Assembly (NCBI GenBank): GCA_005776475.1
Contig: SXPB01000222.1
Coordinates: 1-57,875, forward strand
DNA from: Planctomycetia bacterium
GTDB taxonomy: Bacteria; Planctomycetota; UBA1135; UBA2386
Direction of reading: 5' to 3'
DNA length: 57,875 nt
The notes beneath the pieces were generated by a model. It saw nothing but the letters and a program-made list of their open reading frames with translations. It did not search any database and had not been told where the DNA came from. Of the stretch, positions 8,761 through 16,782 are shown one piece after another. The first letter of the stretch is position 1. Every line of letters starts with the position of its first letter. Position numbers and translations under genes: made by a program.

Positions 8761-10173
8761 ATGCCGAACCACGCCCACTGCAAGGCTCGCCGAGCCGAGT
8801 TCCTGGCCGCCATCGACACGCCCGTGCTGCTGCTGGCCGGCAGCTGGATCTCGCGCAACTACCCGGCGAACTGGAGTCCGTTCCGCGCCGACAGCACCTT
8901 CCTGTTCTTCTTCGCCGTGCACGAACCGAACGCGGCGGCGCTGTTCGACCCGAAGGACGGCACGGTGACGTTGTTCCTCGACGAGCGCACCGCAACCGAA
9001 GCGCTGTGGCACGGACCGGTGCCGAGCTTCGCCGACATCAAGAAGCTGACCGGCGTCAGTTCGGTCGAGAAGCGCGCCGACCTGGCCAGGTTCGTGACGA
9101 AGAAGATCGGCCGGCGCAAAGCGCGCACCGTGGCGATCGCCGACCCGCGCGCCACCGCCGAAGCGATGGCGATCACCGGCGAGACGCTCGACTTCCACGA
9201 CTGGGCGAAGGTCGGCGACCCGGCGTTGCTGCACGCGATCGCGCGCCTGCGGCACTTCAAGAGCGATGCGGAGCTCGCCGAGATGCGGGCCGCGGCGGCA
9301 GTGACGCGGGAAGCGCACACGCTGGCGATGGCGAAGACGCGCGCGGGCATTCGCGAACAGGACCTCGTTGGCGCCGTCGTCGGCACGTTCGTCAAGCATG
9401 GCTGCGTCGAGGCCTACAACACGATCCTGTCGGTGCGCGGCGAAGTGCTGCACAACCACGCGCATGACAACCTGCTGTTCGAGAACGACCTCGTGCTGCT
9501 CGATGCGGGCGCCGAACGGCAGAGCGGCTACTGCGCCGATGTCACCCGCACCTGGCCGGTCGGCGGCCAGTTCTCGCCGGAGGCGCGCGAGATCTACGAA
9601 ATCGTGCTCGCCGCCGAGAAGCTCGCGATCGAAGCGATCAAACCGGGGGTGCGGTATCGCGACGTGCACATGCTGGCGTCGCGCGTGCTCGCCGACGGCC
9701 TCGTGCAGATGCAGCTGATGCACGGCGATCCGGACGAACTGGTGGCCAACGGCGCCCACGCGATGTTCTTCCCGCACGGTGTCGGCCACCTGATCGGCCT
9801 GGACGTGCACGACCTCGAAGCGTTCGGCGACCAGATCCACTACGCCAAGGGGCGCACGCGCAGCGACCAGTTCGGCACGCGCTACCTGCGCCTCGACCTC
9901 GACCTGCAACCCGGCATGTGCGTGACGATCGAGCCCGGCATCTACTTCGTGCCGGCGATCCTGCGCGATCCGAAGTTCCGCAAGCAGTTCAAGGGCCAGG
10001 TCGACTTCGCGCGCGCCGAGCAGTTCCTCGAGCTGAACTCGCATCGCGGCTTCGGCGGCGTGCGCATCGAGGACGACGTCGTCTGCACGGCATCGGGCCA
10101 CGAAGTGCTCACCGCGGCGATTCCGAAGGAACGGCTCGCGGTCGAGGCGTTGGTCGGCAGCGGCGTGAGCTGA
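8761..10173 (+). CDS. pepP: M24 family metallopeptidase, aminopeptidase P-like
   Basis: 470 residues from ATG at 8761. It has the two-domain layout of aminopeptidase P: an N-terminal domain (about 1-170, creatinase-like) and a C-terminal pita-bread domain. All five dinuclear metal ligands are present: D248 (LLDAG), D260 (CADVTRTW), H343 (HGVGHLIG), E391 (TIEPGIYF) and E437 (GVRIEDD). The enzyme should remove an N-terminal residue that precedes proline in the cytoplasm, using manganese or another divalent metal. Length fits PepP (about 440) and prolidase. No signal peptide. Prolidase is the alternative assignment; the long N-terminal domain and insert before D248 favour aminopeptidase P. Confidence 0.88.
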   Translation: MPNHAHCKARRAEFLAAIDTPVLLLAGSWISRNYPANWSPFRADSTFLFFFAVHEPNAAALFDPKDGTVTLFLDERTATEALWHGPVPSFADIKKLTGVSSVEKRADLARFVTKKIGRRKARTVAIADPRATAEAMAITGETLDFHDWAKVGDPALLHAIARLRHFKSDAELAEMRAAAAVTREAHTLAMAKTRAGIREQDLVGAVVGTFVKHGCVEAYNTILSVRGEVLHNHAHDNLLFENDLVLLDAGAERQSGYCADVTRTWPVGGQFSPEAREIYEIVLAAEKLAIEAIKPGVRYRDVHMLASRVLADGLVQMQLMHGDPDELVANGAHAMFFPHGVGHLIGLDVHDLEAFGDQIHYAKGRTRSDQFGTRYLRLDLDLQPGMCVTIEPGIYFVPAILRDPKFRKQFKGQVDFARAEQFLELNSHRGFGGVRIEDDVVCTASGHEVLTAAIPKERLAVEALVGSGVS

Positions 10174-10175
10174 GC

Positions 10176-10193
10176 GAGTCGGCGGCGCGACTC
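10176..10193. terminator. Small hairpin between convergent genes
   Basis: Inverted repeat GAGTCG / CGACTC with a 6-nt loop, between the stop of the peptidase and the stop of the anti-sigma gene (its right arm enters the latter stop codon). A weak shared terminator is plausible; there is no T-run. Confidence 0.3.
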
Positions 10194-10929
10194 AGCGGCC
10201 GGGGACCGGCAGCACGCGGGCTTCCGGCCATTTGGCGGCCATCGCCGCCTGCAGCCCGTCGCGCGCCGTCGTCGCGATCATCTGCTCAATTGCGGCCAGC
10301 GTGCCTTCGGCCGGCTCCTGCTCGAACGTGACCAGCACGAGTCCCGTCGGCGGCTGGTTCGACGGAAACTCGAAGTCGAGGACCTCGGCCGCCGGCACAC
10401 GATGCGGTCCGGCCGGCAGCGGCATCTCGGAACCGAGCCACCGCAGCAGGGGATCCGCGTGCGGCATCAGGCGCTTGCCGACCTTGCCGTCGAGCTGCCA
10501 CAGCGCGACCCAGCGCGACGCATCCACGCGCACGTCGAGCGCGAAGCGCTCGAGGCGTTCGGAGCGGACCACGTTCGCCGGGTCGTACCGACGAACGTCG
10601 AAGCCGACCAGGCCGTCCGGCGACGTCCACAGCAGCAGCGTCGCGACCAACACGGCCGCCGCGGCCAACACGGCGACGCCGAGCTTCGCCAGCAGGCGCG
10701 GGCGCCGCGCAGCGGCCGGAGTTGCAAGCAACCGTTCGGTGACTCGACGCAACGCCGCCCGTTCGCCATCAGGAAGAGTCGACGACGTCGCCAACCGCGT
10801 CTCGAAGCGAGCGACGTCCGCGAGTGCAGCCGTGCACTGGTCACATTCCACCATGTGCGAGGCAACCGCCGCGGGCACGTCTTCGCCTTCGGCATAACGC
10901 AGCAGCTGTTCTGGGTCCGGATGGTTCAC
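10192..10929 (-). CDS. Anti-sigma factor with N-terminal zinc-finger and one membrane helix
   Basis: 245 residues from GTG at 10929. The N-terminus has the H-x3-C-x2-C zinc-binding anti-sigma pattern (SHMVECDQCTAAL), followed by one transmembrane helix (AKLGVAVLAAAAVLVATLLL) and an extracytoplasmic domain of about 140 residues. This is the usual layout of a membrane-bound anti-sigma factor: the zinc domain holds the ECF sigma factor inside while the outer domain senses envelope state. The start overlaps the stop of the sigma gene (GTGA), so production of the two is coupled. A good AGGAGA ribosome site at 10936-10941 supports the GTG. The signal sensed is unknown. Confidence 0.8.
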   Translation of the reverse strand: MNHPDPEQLLRYAEGEDVPAAVASHMVECDQCTAALADVARFETRLATSSTLPDGERAALRRVTERLLATPAAARRPRLLAKLGVAVLAAAAVLVATLLLWTSPDGLVGFDVRRYDPANVVRSERLERFALDVRVDASRWVALWQLDGKVGKRLMPHADPLLRWLGSEMPLPAGPHRVPAAEVLDFEFPSNQPPTGLVLVTFEQEPAEGTLAAIEQMIATTARDGLQAAMAAKWPEARVLPVPGR

Positions 10930-11513
10930 GACAGGTCTCCTGGGCCGTCGAAGCCCTTCGCAGTCAGACAATCGCGGAGCCGGCGAACGAGTCGGAACAC
11001 CGCCTGCGCCACTGCATTCGCGTTGCTGCCGACGCGAGTGGCCACTTCGCCAAGATCGAGTCCCGACAGGAACCGATGCTCGAACACCGACTGCTCGCGC
11101 GGCGGCAGGCGCCCCGAGCAATCGCGCAAGGCTTCCCAGAACGCGGCCTGGGCGGCCGGCGAGGCCGACTCGCGACCTTCGGGTTCGAACTCGGTGCTCA
11201 CCGGGGGCCGCCGATGGCGACGCCAGTTGCGGACCAGGTCGCGCACCTGCCACGCCAGGTAGCCGGCGAAACTCGTGCGCAGGCGATCGAGCAAGGTCGG
11301 CAGCTGCTGCATCAGGCGCAGCACCAGGTCCTGCCAGAACTCTTCGAACTCGTCGCCGGCGGGCACGCCGTGCCGCCCCGCGATCCGGCGCACGTAAGCG
11401 ACATAGTGGTCGAGCAGTTCGCAGCCCGCATCGGCAGCGCCGGACCGCCAGCGTTCGAGCAGAATGCGGTCGCGCTGCAAGGCCGCCTCGGTGGACTCCG
11501 GCATCCAGGGCAT
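10926..11513 (-). CDS. ECF-type RNA polymerase sigma factor
   Basis: 195 residues from the ATG at 11513 (MPWMPESTEAALQ); the frame stays open to an ATG at 11645, but those 44 residues look non-coding. Region 2 is the helical segment around HYVAYVRRIAGR and FEEFWQDLVLRLMQQL, and region 4 is the helix-turn-helix LPPREQSVFEHRFLSGLDLGEVATRV with a recognition helix after it (NAVAQAVFRLVRRLR). It directs RNA polymerase to a dedicated set of promoters. It overlaps by four bases with its anti-sigma gene and is divergent from the CHAT protein gene, which is a likely target. ECF factors commonly autoregulate; the promoter would lie upstream of 11513. Confidence 0.82.
   Translation of the reverse strand: MPWMPESTEAALQRDRILLERWRSGAADAGCELLDHYVAYVRRIAGRHGVPAGDEFEEFWQDLVLRLMQQLPTLLDRLRTSFAGYLAWQVRDLVRNWRRHRRPPVSTEFEPEGRESASPAAQAAFWEALRDCSGRLPPREQSVFEHRFLSGLDLGEVATRVGSNANAVAQAVFRLVRRLRDCLTAKGFDGPGDLS
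10936..10941 (-). promoter_or_regulatory. Ribosome binding site deciding the anti-sigma GTG start
   Basis: AGGAGA on the minus strand, 6 nt before GTG at 10929, inside the end of the sigma gene. It is one of the few strong Shine-Dalgarno sequences here and fixes the start. Confidence 0.65.
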
Positions 11514-11690
11514 CAGTTCGGTCCGATCCGGATCGGGCACGCCGTCAGACCATATCCGGCGACTCGACGACTCCGTGGAACGCAGTCCGCCCGGTAGGGA
11601 ACGGAACCTGGCCGCGCGGTTCACCGGTTGGTTGTTCGGGGTCACGGGGGGCTAGGAGCCCGACCGCTGCCGGCCCTTACCCCGATTCTC

Positions 11691-11702
11691 ACGAAGTTTC
11701 GT
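11691..11702. promoter_or_regulatory. Short palindrome in the sigma/CHAT divergent region
   Basis: ACGAA-GT-TTCGT, a 5-bp perfect inverted repeat extended imperfectly by one or two bases, in an unusually A/T-rich patch 38 bp before the CHAT start. It could be an operator or part of a promoter for either divergent gene. Short enough to be chance. Confidence 0.25.
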
Positions 11703-11740
11703 AAGACCCTGCCGCGCATGGGCTCGTTGGCGCGCACCCG

Positions 11741-14116
11741 ATGCCATCGCTCCGCCCGATCGCGCTGCTGCTCGCTGTGGCAGCTGTCGGTCTGCCCGCC
11801 CGCACCCAGGACGACCCCCTGGACCCGGCCCGGGCGGCGGACGCCGTCGCGCGCCGATTGCAGGAGCAGGCGGCGCGGATCGGGGACCTGCAGCAGAGGC
11901 TCGAAGCGACGTCCCGCACGGTCGGGACCGAGGCTGGGGCCACCCTGGTACTGCAACTGCAGCTGGCCGAGGCACAGCTGCAGGGCGGCCATTTCGCGTC
12001 GGCCCGCCGCCGGCTCGACGCGACAGCACCCGGCCTGCGTCGCGCCTTCGGCCCGGACCACCAGCACACCTTCGCGGCGGAACGGCTGCGGCTGGACACG
12101 TGGTTGCTCGACGAGGCCTACCGCGACGCGCTGGCCGACTTGCCGCGCCTCGTCGCTCTCGCGCAACGCGTGTTCGGACCAGACCACGGGCAAGTGGGCG
12201 AACTGCTACGAGTCGGTGCGGCGCTGCACCTGATCGCCGGTGACGCCGACGGTGCTGCGGTCGCCATCGAGAACGCCCGCATGACGGCCGCCAACGGAAC
12301 GGCCGCGCGCCGGGCCGTGGAGTTCCTGGCGCTGCGCCTTGCCACGCTTCGGAACCTGCCGACCACGGCGTTGGCCATGGCGAAGGAACTCGCCGTCGAG
12401 GTGCAGCTACCAGGTCGTGCCGAGTTCGTCCGGCACGAGGAGATGGCGGCGTTGGCGCGCTGCTTCGCCACCTTCGCTCGGCCCGCCGAAGCGACGGCGC
12501 TCCTGCGCCCCTGGCTCGACGAGTTCGCTTCACCCCTGGAATGGAATGCGGACGTGCTGGCACTGCGCGGACTGTTCGCCGAGCAGTTGCTGGCGCAGGG
12601 CGAGCACAGCGCCGCCGTTGGCGTCGACATGGCGACGCTGACTTCGCTCGATGCGACGCACCACGAGGCGATGCCGGATCGAGGGGCGCGGCAACGCGAC
12701 CAGTTCGCCATCGAGTGGCACCGCTGCATCGGCCGCTTGCTGCGCACCACCCGCGAGCACGCGAACGCGGCACCGCCCGAATCCGTGCTCGCCGCGACCA
12801 TCGCCTGGAAGGCCCGGTCGACGCGCGAACGCGACCACGACGCCAGGCTCGACCGCCCGGCGCCGTCCGACCGCGCGCGCCTCGTGGCGCGATGGAGTGA
12901 AGTCCAGAGCCTGCTGCGCCTGCAGGTTCTGGCGGGAGCGACGGCCGATGGCCGCGGTGCCGAACTGTGGCGCGAGCGACAACTGCTGCTGCAGGCGCGG
13001 ACGGCTGCACCGGTGGCGCCAGCACCGCGGCACGACTCGACCACGACGGCAATCGTGAAGGCGATGGCGCCGGGCGATGCGTTGGTCGAGTTCGTGCAGT
13101 GGCACGACGACCGCGCCGACCGCTGCACGGCGTTCGTACTGCGGCCGGATCGGCCGCTCGCACGCATCGAGTTGGGGCTCGCTCGCGAGCTGGACCAGGC
13201 AGTCGCCTCGCATCTGCATCTGCTGGCGCGTTCGCTGCGTCCGCTCGACGACACCAGCCACCGGCTGGCCGAGTTTGCCGCGCTCCGGCTGCGCACTCTG
13301 CTGCTCGTGCCGTTGGAACCGGCACTCGTTGCATGCCAACGCATCTGGTTTGCGACCGATGGCACCCTCGCGCGCCTGCCGTTCGACTCGTTGCCGACGG
13401 GCAACGCGGGGACGTTCCTGTTGGAAGCGGTCGACGCGCGCCATCTGCAACGTGGCAGCGAACTGCTCGCGCCGTTGCCGACCAGCGGCGAGGGCTTGCT
13501 CGTGATCGACGGCGGCGCCATCGATCTGCCCGAAGCGAGCCGGGAGGCCCGCACGATCGCGCAGGAATGGGAACGGGCCGGCCGTGGACCTGCGTTGGTG
13601 CGGCGCGCCGCGGCGGCAGCACCGCTTACCGCGGATCTGCAGGGCCGGGCGTTCGTGCACTTCGCGACCCCCGGCCGCTTCCTGCGAACCGAGCTGTACG
13701 AGTCGCCATCCGTTGCGACAACGGCGCCTGCAGTTTCGACCGCAGCTTTGGGACACCTCGTCGACGCGGCCATCGACATCCACGAGGTGCAACCCCTCGA
13801 TCTCTCGCACTGCCGCCTCGTGCTGGTGTCGATCGCGGATTCTCCCGTGGGCAACACTCTGCCCGGTGACCATTTGCTGTCGCTCCACGCGGTCCTTCGG
13901 CGAGCCGGCGCCGCGGCGTTCGTGACGGTCGCCTGGCCGACCGAGGAACGACAGGCTCGCGAGCTGATGGAAGAGTTCTGGCAAGGACTTCTGACGAATG
14001 ACGAGGCCGGACATGCGCTGCGTCAGGCCAAGCTCGCCTGGCTCGAACGCAATCGCCGGACGCTGCACCAGGCGTTGCCCGGCACCTGGGCCTCGTTCCG
14101 ACTCGATGGTCGGTGA
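11741..14116 (+). CDS. Exported CHAT-domain protein with replaced catalytic residues
   Basis: 791 residues. A signal peptide (about 1-22, PIALLLAVAAVGLPARTQ) precedes a long helical, TPR-like region (about 40-400) and a C-terminal CHAT domain (about 440-790). The CHAT fold is recognisable from GNTLPGDHLLSLHAVL, AGAAAFVTVAWPTEERQA and ALRQAKLAWLERN...WASFRL, which match the conserved Ge, LW.v.d and ALr.Aq...W.aF positions. The catalytic dyad is missing: the ATHG histidine is proline (FATPG, P644) and the SACETG cysteine is alanine (SIADSPVG, A699). So the protein is probably not a protease but a binding or signalling pseudoenzyme. It is divergent from the ECF sigma/anti-sigma pair and may be controlled by it. 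CHAT proteins with intact dyads are caspase-like. Confidence 0.75.
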   Translation: MPSLRPIALLLAVAAVGLPARTQDDPLDPARAADAVARRLQEQAARIGDLQQRLEATSRTVGTEAGATLVLQLQLAEAQLQGGHFASARRRLDATAPGLRRAFGPDHQHTFAAERLRLDTWLLDEAYRDALADLPRLVALAQRVFGPDHGQVGELLRVGAALHLIAGDADGAAVAIENARMTAANGTAARRAVEFLALRLATLRNLPTTALAMAKELAVEVQLPGRAEFVRHEEMAALARCFATFARPAEATALLRPWLDEFASPLEWNADVLALRGLFAEQLLAQGEHSAAVGVDMATLTSLDATHHEAMPDRGARQRDQFAIEWHRCIGRLLRTTREHANAAPPESVLAATIAWKARSTRERDHDARLDRPAPSDRARLVARWSEVQSLLRLQVLAGATADGRGAELWRERQLLLQARTAAPVAPAPRHDSTTTAIVKAMAPGDALVEFVQWHDDRADRCTAFVLRPDRPLARIELGLARELDQAVASHLHLLARSLRPLDDTSHRLAEFAALRLRTLLLVPLEPALVACQRIWFATDGTLARLPFDSLPTGNAGTFLLEAVDARHLQRGSELLAPLPTSGEGLLVIDGGAIDLPEASREARTIAQEWERAGRGPALVRRAAAAAPLTADLQGRAFVHFATPGRFLRTELYESPSVATTAPAVSTAALGHLVDAAIDIHEVQPLDLSHCRLVLVSIADSPVGNTLPGDHLLSLHAVLRRAGAAAFVTVAWPTEERQARELMEEFWQGLLTNDEAGHALRQAKLAWLERNRRTLHQALPGTWASFRLDGR

Positions 14117-14173
14117 CGTCACCGTTACGCACCTAATTCGCTAGGCTATGCAGCCCGTCCAGGTCGCCACGGC

Positions 14174-14179
14174 AAGGAG
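14174..14179 (+). promoter_or_regulatory. Ribosome binding site deciding the histidine kinase start
   Basis: AAGGAG, 8 nt before ATG at 14188. It argues against the in-frame GTG at 14179, which would overlap it. Confidence 0.6.
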
Positions 14180-14187
14180 TGAAGGCC

Positions 14188-15777
14188 ATGGAACGAAGCG
14201 AGCACCGGATCCTGCACATCGCGGACAGTCCGAACGACACGCGGCTTCTCGGAGAGCAGCTGCGTCACTGTGGCATCGACATCGACCTGCAGCGCGCAGG
14301 TTCGTTGCTCGCGTTGCGCGCGGCGATGCGCGAGGTGCCGTCGTTGGTGGTCGTCGACATGCCGTTGCCGTGGGCGGAGGCGGACCTGCTCGCGATCCGC
14401 GCGACGCATCCGCGGCTGCCGGTCGTGTTCCGCTTCGGCCATCCGGGCAATTGGCACGTGGACGATCCGTGTGAACAAATCGGCCGTGCGGTGACCAGGG
14501 CTCTGGCCTTGACGCACGAACGCCCCGCGAGCAACGACGACGCCAACCACCGCGCCCACGTTCGCATCCAAAGCACCCTGCTGCAGCTCGGGCGGCTCGA
14601 CTACTGGGACTTCACCGCGTCGCTGCGCACCGCCACCGCGGCGATCGCCGACTTGTTCTCGATCGAACGCGTGTCGGTGTGGGAACTCGGCGCCGATGGC
14701 GCGTTGACGAGCCTTGATCTGCACACGGCGTCCGACGGGCGGCACGCGTCGGGCACTCGCCTGCACGGATTTCCCAACTACCGCCGCTTGCTCGAGGAAG
14801 CGGTTGCGATCGCCACGCCCGATGCGCGCAGCGACCCACGCTTCGCCGAGTTCGCCGGCTGGTACCTCGAGGCGAACGGCATCACGTCGATGCTCGACAC
14901 CCCGATCCGGAAGAACGGCCGCGTGGTCGGCGTGCTGTGCCTCGAACACATCGGCGCACCGCGTTCCTGGACGTTGATGGAACTGGAAGGCGCCGCCGCG
15001 CTCGCGCACCTGCTCGCGAGCGGCCTCGAGACGCGAGATCGCATCGCCGCCGAAGGCAACCTCGAGCGGGCCCGCAAGGCCGAAGCGCTCGGCAAGATCG
15101 CGGCCCAGATGGCGCACGACTTCAACAACCGGCTGACGGTGATCACGTTGCTGGTCGACCAGATGGCGCAGGACGCGACGACGCCTTCCCAGATCGAGGC
15201 CACTCGCTTGCTCACGGACGAACTGGCCCGCGCCCGCGACAAGGTACGCACGATGCTGGCCGGCCGCGCGACGCACCCAAACGGAGCGGCCACCACTGAT
15301 TTGTGCGCCCTGGTCGCCGCCGAGTTGCCGACCCTGCGTCGCATGCTGGCCCCGCACGCGCTGGAGTTCGTGCCGGGCAACACCACGGTCCTCGTCACCA
15401 TGTCGGCCGGGGACCTGCGCGAAGCGCTGACCAACCTGGTCACCAACGCCCGCGACGCGATGGCGGTCGGCAACGGCAAGTGCACGATCCGGGTGCGCGC
15501 ACCCGCGCACTCCGGCGAGGCCTTCGCCGAACTGATCGTCGAGGACAACGGGCACGGGCTCAGCCCCGAAGCCGAGCAGCATCTGTTCGAGCCGTTCTTC
15601 ACCACCAAGAACGACGACAAGGGCAGCGGACTCGGCCTCACTTCGGTGCAGCACTCGGTGCAGCGCGCCGGTGGCCACGTGCGCGTGCGGTCGCAGCAGG
15701 GCCGCGGCACCAGCGTGGAACTCGCGATCCCGGTTCTGCGCCGGCCCGCGAACGAAGCCTACGCAATCGGCGGATGA
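14188..15777 (+). CDS. Hybrid sensor histidine kinase: receiver-like, GAF, HisKA-HATPase
   Basis: 529 residues. An N-terminal receiver-like domain (about 5-115) has an acidic pocket (IADSPND) and a candidate phospho-acceptor Asp (VVVDMPLP). A GAF domain follows (about 130-285; FSIERVSVWELG, LDTPIRKNGRVVGVLCLEHIG). The kinase core has the phospho-accepting H310 in an HDFNN H-box, an N-box (LVTNARDAM), a G1 box (VEDNGHGL) and FEPFFTTKND...GSGLGLTSVQH for the F/G2 boxes. HDFNN kinases often act in signalling with a separate response regulator. No transmembrane helix, so it senses a cytoplasmic signal via GAF. No partner regulator gene is adjacent. The gene stands alone between the CHAT gene and a convergent PLP enzyme. 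Confidence 0.85.
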   Translation: MERSEHRILHIADSPNDTRLLGEQLRHCGIDIDLQRAGSLLALRAAMREVPSLVVVDMPLPWAEADLLAIRATHPRLPVVFRFGHPGNWHVDDPCEQIGRAVTRALALTHERPASNDDANHRAHVRIQSTLLQLGRLDYWDFTASLRTATAAIADLFSIERVSVWELGADGALTSLDLHTASDGRHASGTRLHGFPNYRRLLEEAVAIATPDARSDPRFAEFAGWYLEANGITSMLDTPIRKNGRVVGVLCLEHIGAPRSWTLMELEGAAALAHLLASGLETRDRIAAEGNLERARKAEALGKIAAQMAHDFNNRLTVITLLVDQMAQDATTPSQIEATRLLTDELARARDKVRTMLAGRATHPNGAATTDLCALVAAELPTLRRMLAPHALEFVPGNTTVLVTMSAGDLREALTNLVTNARDAMAVGNGKCTIRVRAPAHSGEAFAELIVEDNGHGLSPEAEQHLFEPFFTTKNDDKGSGLGLTSVQHSVQRAGGHVRVRSQQGRGTSVELAIPVLRRPANEAYAIGG

Positions 15778-15779
15778 AG

Positions 15780-15796
15780 GCCGTCGGCGCGACGGC
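15780..15796. terminator. Hairpin between convergent kinase and PLP-enzyme genes
   Basis: GCCGTC / GACGGC with a 5-nt loop in the 25-bp gap between two convergent stop codons. Position suits a shared terminator, but the stem is short and lacks a T-run. Confidence 0.35.
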
Positions 15797-15802
15797 GCGC
15801 CT

Positions 15803-16741
15803 TCACTGCAACCACGAGAAGTCGGTGTTGCCGCCGGTGAGGATCATGCCGACGCGTTTGCCGCGCAATTCACCGTGGATCGCCCGCAACGCCGCGAGCA
15901 CCGTGGCGGAACTCGGCTCAACCACGATCTTCATGCGCAACAGGAAGAAGCGCGACGCGTCGACGATCGCGTCCTCGGTCACGGTGACGATGCGGACGCC
16001 GTGCTCGCGCAACAGGCGGAAGTTGGGCTCGCCGAGGCCGGTCATCAGCCCATCGCCCCAGCTTCGTGCCCCGTCGACGCGGGGTTGTCGCACGCCGGTC
16101 GCCAGCGAACGCGCCGCATCGTCGACCGCGAGCGGTTCGGCCCCCAACACCTTCGCCTGCGGCCGAAGCGCGCGCGTCGCCACCGCGGTGCCGGCACACA
16201 AGCCACCGCCGCCGACGGGTGTGATCACGATGTCCAGATCGGGAACGTCGGCGAGCAGTTCGATCGCTGCCGTGCCTGCCCCCGCGATCACGAACGGGTT
16301 CTCGAACGGGTGCACCATCGTCGCTCCGGTCTCCTGCTGCAGTGCCGCACAACGCGCATCGCGCTGCGCCGCCGGCACCAGCACGACGTTGGCGCCGTAG
16401 CCACGCACCGCGGCGATCTTCACGTCCGGGGCCGATTCGGGCATCACCACCGTGCACGGCACGTGGCGCAGTCCGGCTGCCCACGCCAGCGCTGCCCCAT
16501 GGTTGCCGCTGCTGTGCGTGATCACGCCGGCACGGGCCGCGACATCGCTGAGCGCCATCACCGCGTTGCCGGCGCCACGAGCCTTGAACGCGCCGACCTT
16601 CTGCAGGTTCTCGCACTTGGCGAAGACCGAGGCGCCGAGTTCGCGATCGAGCGTCGCCGAAGTCAGGACCGGAGTGCGATGCACGTGGCCACGAATGCGC
16701 TCGCCGGCGGCGAGGATGTCGGGGAATGTCGTCACCGACAC
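15803..16741 (-). CDS. PLP-dependent threonine/serine ammonia-lyase or serine racemase
   Basis: 312 residues, fold type II PLP enzyme. The Schiff-base lysine is K53 in QKVGAFKARGA; the cofactor contacts are SSGNHG (77-82) and the glycine loop GGGG (177-180), and the C-terminus has TGGN. This is the short catabolic form without an ACT regulatory domain, as in TdcB and serine racemase (about 320 residues). It would deaminate L-threonine and/or L-serine to 2-oxobutyrate or pyruvate, or racemise serine. A few residues do not separate these activities. It is a single gene, convergent with the histidine kinase. Confidence 0.85.
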   Translation of the reverse strand: MSVTTFPDILAAGERIRGHVHRTPVLTSATLDRELGASVFAKCENLQKVGAFKARGAGNAVMALSDVAARAGVITHSSGNHGAALAWAAGLRHVPCTVVMPESAPDVKIAAVRGYGANVVLVPAAQRDARCAALQQETGATMVHPFENPFVIAGAGTAAIELLADVPDLDIVITPVGGGGLCAGTAVATRALRPQAKVLGAEPLAVDDAARSLATGVRQPRVDGARSWGDGLMTGLGEPNFRLLREHGVRIVTVTEDAIVDASRFFLLRMKIVVEPSSATVLAALRAIHGELRGKRVGMILTGGNTDFSWLQ

Positions 16742-16782
16742 GACGATAGCGACGTCGCGACGTTCTTCATCCTCGTCCCGGC

